From NCBI GenBank assembly GCA_964369995.1, contig CAYJHH010000124.1:1-8641 (forward strand): 8,641 nucleotides of DNA, read 5' to 3'. Of the stretch, positions 6,483 through 8,641 are shown one piece after another. Source of the DNA: CAYJAD01 sp964369995 (GTDB lineage: Bacteria; Desulfobacterota; Desulfovibrionia; Desulfovibrionales; Desulfovibrionaceae). How positions within the stretch are numbered: position 1 is the stretch's first letter; each line of letters opens with the position of its first letter. The notes beneath the pieces are model-generated. The model did no database searches. It saw only the letters and a program-made list of their open reading frames with translations, and had not been told where the DNA came from. The position numbers and the translations under genes are program-made.

Positions 6483-7397
6483 ATGACAGTAAACACAGTA
6501 TCCGCAGGGGTTATTATTCTAAACTATAATAACCCTACTGACACCATAGCTTGCATTGAATCTGTGCTTGCATCTACAATTATACCGCAGTGGATTTTTG
6601 TTGTGGATAATGCCTCAACAGACGACTCCATAGGCAGACTTTCAGCTTGGGCAGACACAGCAAAAATTCCTTTCCTCTTAAATCCAAAGACTCCCCCCCA
6701 AAATAGCCAGATTGTTTTCATTGAGAGCACACAAAATAATGGCTATGCTGCAGGCAATAACCTTGGCATACAGCTCGCCATGCAATGGGGTGTCGATGCC
6801 GTGTGGATTTTAAACAATGATACAGAAGTGGAAAAAGAGGCCCTAGGTGCTATGTTTACGCGACTTTTTTCTAAATCGCGTCCAGGATTGTGCGGATCTC
6901 TTGTGTGTTATAAGGATAGCGGATTAGTACAATGTTGTGCCGGAGGAAAAACAAATTCATGGACTGGTCTTTCTGTGCTTTTTGGGCAAAAGCTATTGCG
7001 GGAAGAGGCTCTCAAGTATCCTCCAGAACTCGTAGAAGAATCTATTAATTTTATTTACGGCGCCAGCGTTATGGCCAGTAGAGATTTTATAAATACTGTG
7101 GGATTTATGGATGAGCGTTATTTCTTGTACTGCGAAGAGCAAGATTGGGCTTATTCAGCCAAAGGACGTTTTGATTTTGCGTATGCACCTGATGCCATAG
7201 TACACCACAAAGAAGGCGGTACCACTGGCTTTAATGGCAAGAGCAGTTCATTAAAATCTTTATGGCTCTTAACTCGCAGTAGATTATTGCTTACGCAAAA
7301 ACATAAGCCTTGGGCTTTGCCAACTGTATTTTTAAGTATTTTTTTTGCAGGTTGTCGAATGCTATACAGACGAATTTCACTTCCATTTTCAAAATAG
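6483..7397 (+). CDS. Family 2 glycosyltransferase, WbbL/rhamnosyltransferase-like
   Basis: Predicted inverting GT-A glycosyltransferase of 304 residues, acting at the cytosolic face of the inner membrane in glycan assembly. Motifs in order are LNYN (13-16), VDNASTDDS (41-49), NGYAAGNNLG (86-95), the metal and nucleotide motif LNNDTEV (110-116), and GFMDERYFLYCEEQDW (207-222), which carries the likely catalytic acidic residues; HHKEGGTTG follows at 241-249. This pattern matches the WbbL-like group, in which many members transfer rhamnose. Together with the upstream rhamnose genes it suggests, but does not prove, dTDP-rhamnose as donor. A hydrophobic C-terminal stretch (about 279-290) followed by basic residues may hold it at the membrane. 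It starts 17 bases after rfbC with no visible Shine-Dalgarno. A T8 run (7339-7346) lies near the C-terminus. Confidence 0.88.
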   Translation: MTVNTVSAGVIILNYNNPTDTIACIESVLASTIIPQWIFVVDNASTDDSIGRLSAWADTAKIPFLLNPKTPPQNSQIVFIESTQNNGYAAGNNLGIQLAMQWGVDAVWILNNDTEVEKEALGAMFTRLFSKSRPGLCGSLVCYKDSGLVQCCAGGKTNSWTGLSVLFGQKLLREEALKYPPELVEESINFIYGASVMASRDFINTVGFMDERYFLYCEEQDWAYSAKGRFDFAYAPDAIVHHKEGGTTGFNGKSSSLKSLWLLTRSRLLLTQKHKPWALPTVFLSIFFAGCRMLYRRISLPFSK

Positions 7398-7421
7398 CTT
7401 CATATAGCACATAAAAATGTC

Positions 7422-8351
7422 ATGATAACAGCTCAATATTCCATTTTACTAGCTACCTACAATGGTTCTCGTTTTATAGACGACTTCTTAGAATCATGCC
7501 CTTGGCCCAAGACTGCCGACCTTATTGTTAGTGATGATGCTTCAACAGATGACACCATTGAAAAAATAGAAAAATTTACCCTTTCACATGATATTTCACT
7601 TACCCTGCTTGAAGGCCCAAAGCGAGGCCCCAAAAATAATTTCGCTCACCTTTTGGCACATGTGGAAAAGCCCTACTTCTTTTTTGCAGACCAAGATGAT
7701 ACTTGGGAAGAGCACAAAATCCCCACCATGCTTGAAGCTATACAAAAACTTGAGAAAGAATACGGGAAAGAGACTCCGCTATTGGTGTACTCAGATGCAT
7801 CGCTCATGAACGTAGAAGGTGTTATTTTTCATGATTCCTTTTTTAAAAAATCCTTTGTCTCACCAAATTGGAATCAAGATTTTCGTAATGTTCTTGTTAT
7901 GCCCTTTGTGGCGGGCTGTACTATGATGGGAAATAAAGCGCTGGCAAAGGCTGCTCTTCCTATTCCTGAAGAAGCTACCATGCATGACTCTTGGGTCTTA
8001 CAAGTGGCCAGTGCCTTAGGGCACACTTATGGCATTCATAAGCCTTTAACTCGCTATAGACAGCATGAAGCAAACACTTTGGGGGCTAATACCCTATCGT
8101 GGAAAAATATTTTGCAAAAAATTATTAATAACAAAAAAAATAAACACGATACCATTGTTGAAACCCAGCGCCAAGCAGCAGTTTTATTACAAAATTATGG
8201 TCTACATATGTCCATAAAGAACTATGAACTTTGTAAAGCCTGGAGTGAAGCCGAGTATAAATCTTGGCTAGCTCGGCGCTTCGTATATGCGAAATATGGC
8301 TTTAAAAAAGCAGGGTGGCTGCACAATAGTATATTATGGATTTACGGGTAA
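7422..8351 (+). CDS. Family 2 glycosyltransferase, putative rhamnosyltransferase subfamily
   Basis: A second GT-A glycosyltransferase, 309 residues, of a different subfamily from its upstream neighbour. Motifs are ATYNG (11-15), VSDDASTDDT (36-45), GPKNNFAHLL (69-78), the metal-binding FADQDDTW (88-95, D90-x-D92-D93), HDSW (188-191) with the likely catalytic D189, and YRQHEANTLG (212-221). The DQDD, HD-x-W and QH-x-x-N-x-x-G combination is common among proteins annotated as rhamnosyl or related glycosyltransferases. The C-terminal part (about 230-309) is basic and aromatic and could bind membrane. It begins 24 bases after the previous gene, with no good ribosome site; a three-codon frame ATG TCA TGA overlaps its start. 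An A8 run (8133-8140) falls in the linker after the catalytic domain. Donor and acceptor are not determined. Confidence 0.86.
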   Translation: MITAQYSILLATYNGSRFIDDFLESCPWPKTADLIVSDDASTDDTIEKIEKFTLSHDISLTLLEGPKRGPKNNFAHLLAHVEKPYFFFADQDDTWEEHKIPTMLEAIQKLEKEYGKETPLLVYSDASLMNVEGVIFHDSFFKKSFVSPNWNQDFRNVLVMPFVAGCTMMGNKALAKAALPIPEEATMHDSWVLQVASALGHTYGIHKPLTRYRQHEANTLGANTLSWKNILQKIINNKKNKHDTIVETQRQAAVLLQNYGLHMSIKNYELCKAWSEAEYKSWLARRFVYAKYGFKKAGWLHNSILWIYG

Positions 8352-8369
8352 GGATGTAAAAATAGAACA

Positions 8370-8381
8370 AAGGTATACCTT
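8370..8381. repeat. Perfect 12-bp palindrome after the last gene
   Basis: AAGGTATACCTT is fully self-complementary with no spacer and starts 19 bases after the last stop codon. A spacerless palindrome cannot form a normal hairpin in full, so protein binding or chance is more likely than termination. Confidence 0.4.
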
Positions 8382-8393
8382 GCCACATGAAAT

Positions 8394-8430
8394 AAACCGG
8401 AGAATTTACTATAAAAGCGGTTTTCTCTCT
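8394..8430 (+). terminator. Weak candidate terminator for the rhamnose/glycosyltransferase unit
   Basis: AAACCG (8394-8399) pairs with CGGTTT (8418-8423), and the transcript continues as a pyrimidine-rich TCTCTCT tract. The 18-base loop can itself fold as TTTA-CTA-TAAA (8405-8415). An alternative pairing is GAGAA (8400-8404) with TTCTC (8423-8427). The stem is short and the tract is not a pure T-run, so confidence is low. Confidence 0.3.
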
Positions 8431-8576
8431 ATTGGCGCTTTGTAAATATACTGGCTTACATCAGCTAGTGAATTCTTAGACCACACATCATCAAGCCCTC
8501 AATAAAAAAATGTAACTTTTGTGATATTTTTAATAGTTAGTCCACCCTTAAAAAGCACATATGATACTGAAATATA

Positions 8577-8630
8577 TTGAAAACAATCAAAAGTTATTAT
8601 AAACTTCTTAACCAGAAATAGACTTATAAT
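8577..8630 (+). promoter_or_regulatory. Promoter-like boxes facing out of the right end
   Basis: TTGAAA (8577-8582) and TATAAA (8598-8603) are 15 bases apart, which is short, and a perfect TATAAT lies at 8625-8630 without a good -35. A small inverted repeat (AAGTT 8591-8595, AACTT 8602-8606) overlaps the first -10. These may drive a gene beyond the window, but AT-rich DNA gives such matches easily. Confidence 0.25.
8607..8629 (-). repeat. Right arm of imperfect inverted repeat at the window ends
   Basis: Read on the minus strand these 23 bases give TTATAAGT, CTATTT, CTG and GTTAAG without interruption, matching the four blocks of bases 2-31. On the plus strand the arm includes most of a TATAAT box. 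It may be a shared regulatory or boundary sequence, or chance in AT-rich DNA. Confidence 0.3.
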
Positions 8631-8641
8631 ACAAAAAAACT

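Larger units (their letters stand above)
8352..8641. other. Non-coding 3' flank of the cluster
   Basis: These 290 AT-rich bases have no convincing coding frame on either strand. They hold a 12-bp palindrome (8370-8381), a weak hairpin followed by a pyrimidine tract (8394-8430), and promoter-like boxes near the window edge that point to the right, perhaps for a gene beyond the window. Confidence 0.6.

Noticed and set aside
7417..7425. Two-residue frame ATG TCA TGA overlapping the start of the second glycosyltransferase
   Set aside because: It overlaps the gene start in a regulatory-looking way, but such short frames are common and no ribosome site precedes it.
1..8641. Insertion sequences, CRISPR arrays, tRNA or rRNA genes
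   Set aside because: No transposase or integrase motifs, no regularly spaced repeats and no tRNA or rRNA-like segments were seen on either strand.

Overview
The window looks like a surface-polysaccharide locus from an AT-rich Gram-negative bacterium, probably a proteobacterium. The evidence is a complete dTDP-L-rhamnose pathway, two family 2 glycosyltransferases, and an O-acylation pair of the alginate AlgI/AlgX type that works across the inner membrane into the periplasm. The genus cannot be read from the sequence; a Desulfovibrionaceae-like or gammaproteobacterial host is only a guess.

Layout. On the minus strand, bases 75-2670 hold a two-gene unit: an MBOAT O-acyltransferase, then, after a single base, a membrane-anchored SGNH/AlgX-like acyltransferase. 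A 312-base AT-rich divergent region (2671-2982) separates it from the plus-strand genes. These are rfbD (2983-3813), a 168-base gap with an operator-like palindrome, and then the closely packed series rfbB, rfbA, rfbC, glycosyltransferase 1 and glycosyltransferase 2 (3982-8351). The last 290 bases are non-coding and hold a perfect 12-bp palindrome, a weak terminator candidate and promoter-like boxes facing out of the window.

How the genes fit together. RfbA, RfbB, RfbC and RfbD convert glucose-1-phosphate to dTDP-L-rhamnose. The two glycosyltransferases are good candidates to add rhamnose or neighbouring sugars to a lipid-linked glycan. The MBOAT/SGNH pair would then acetylate the exported sugar chain. 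No flippase, polymerase, ligase or initiating sugar-phosphate transferase lies in the window, so the cluster or its partners must continue elsewhere.

Nothing here is clearly a new molecular system. The points most worth a second look are: homopolymer runs of 8-9 bases found only in the four decoration genes and absent from the four rhamnose genes, including an A9 tract in the MBOAT gene where either one-base slip gives an early stop; the palindrome before rfbB; and an imperfect inverted repeat joining the two ends of the window.
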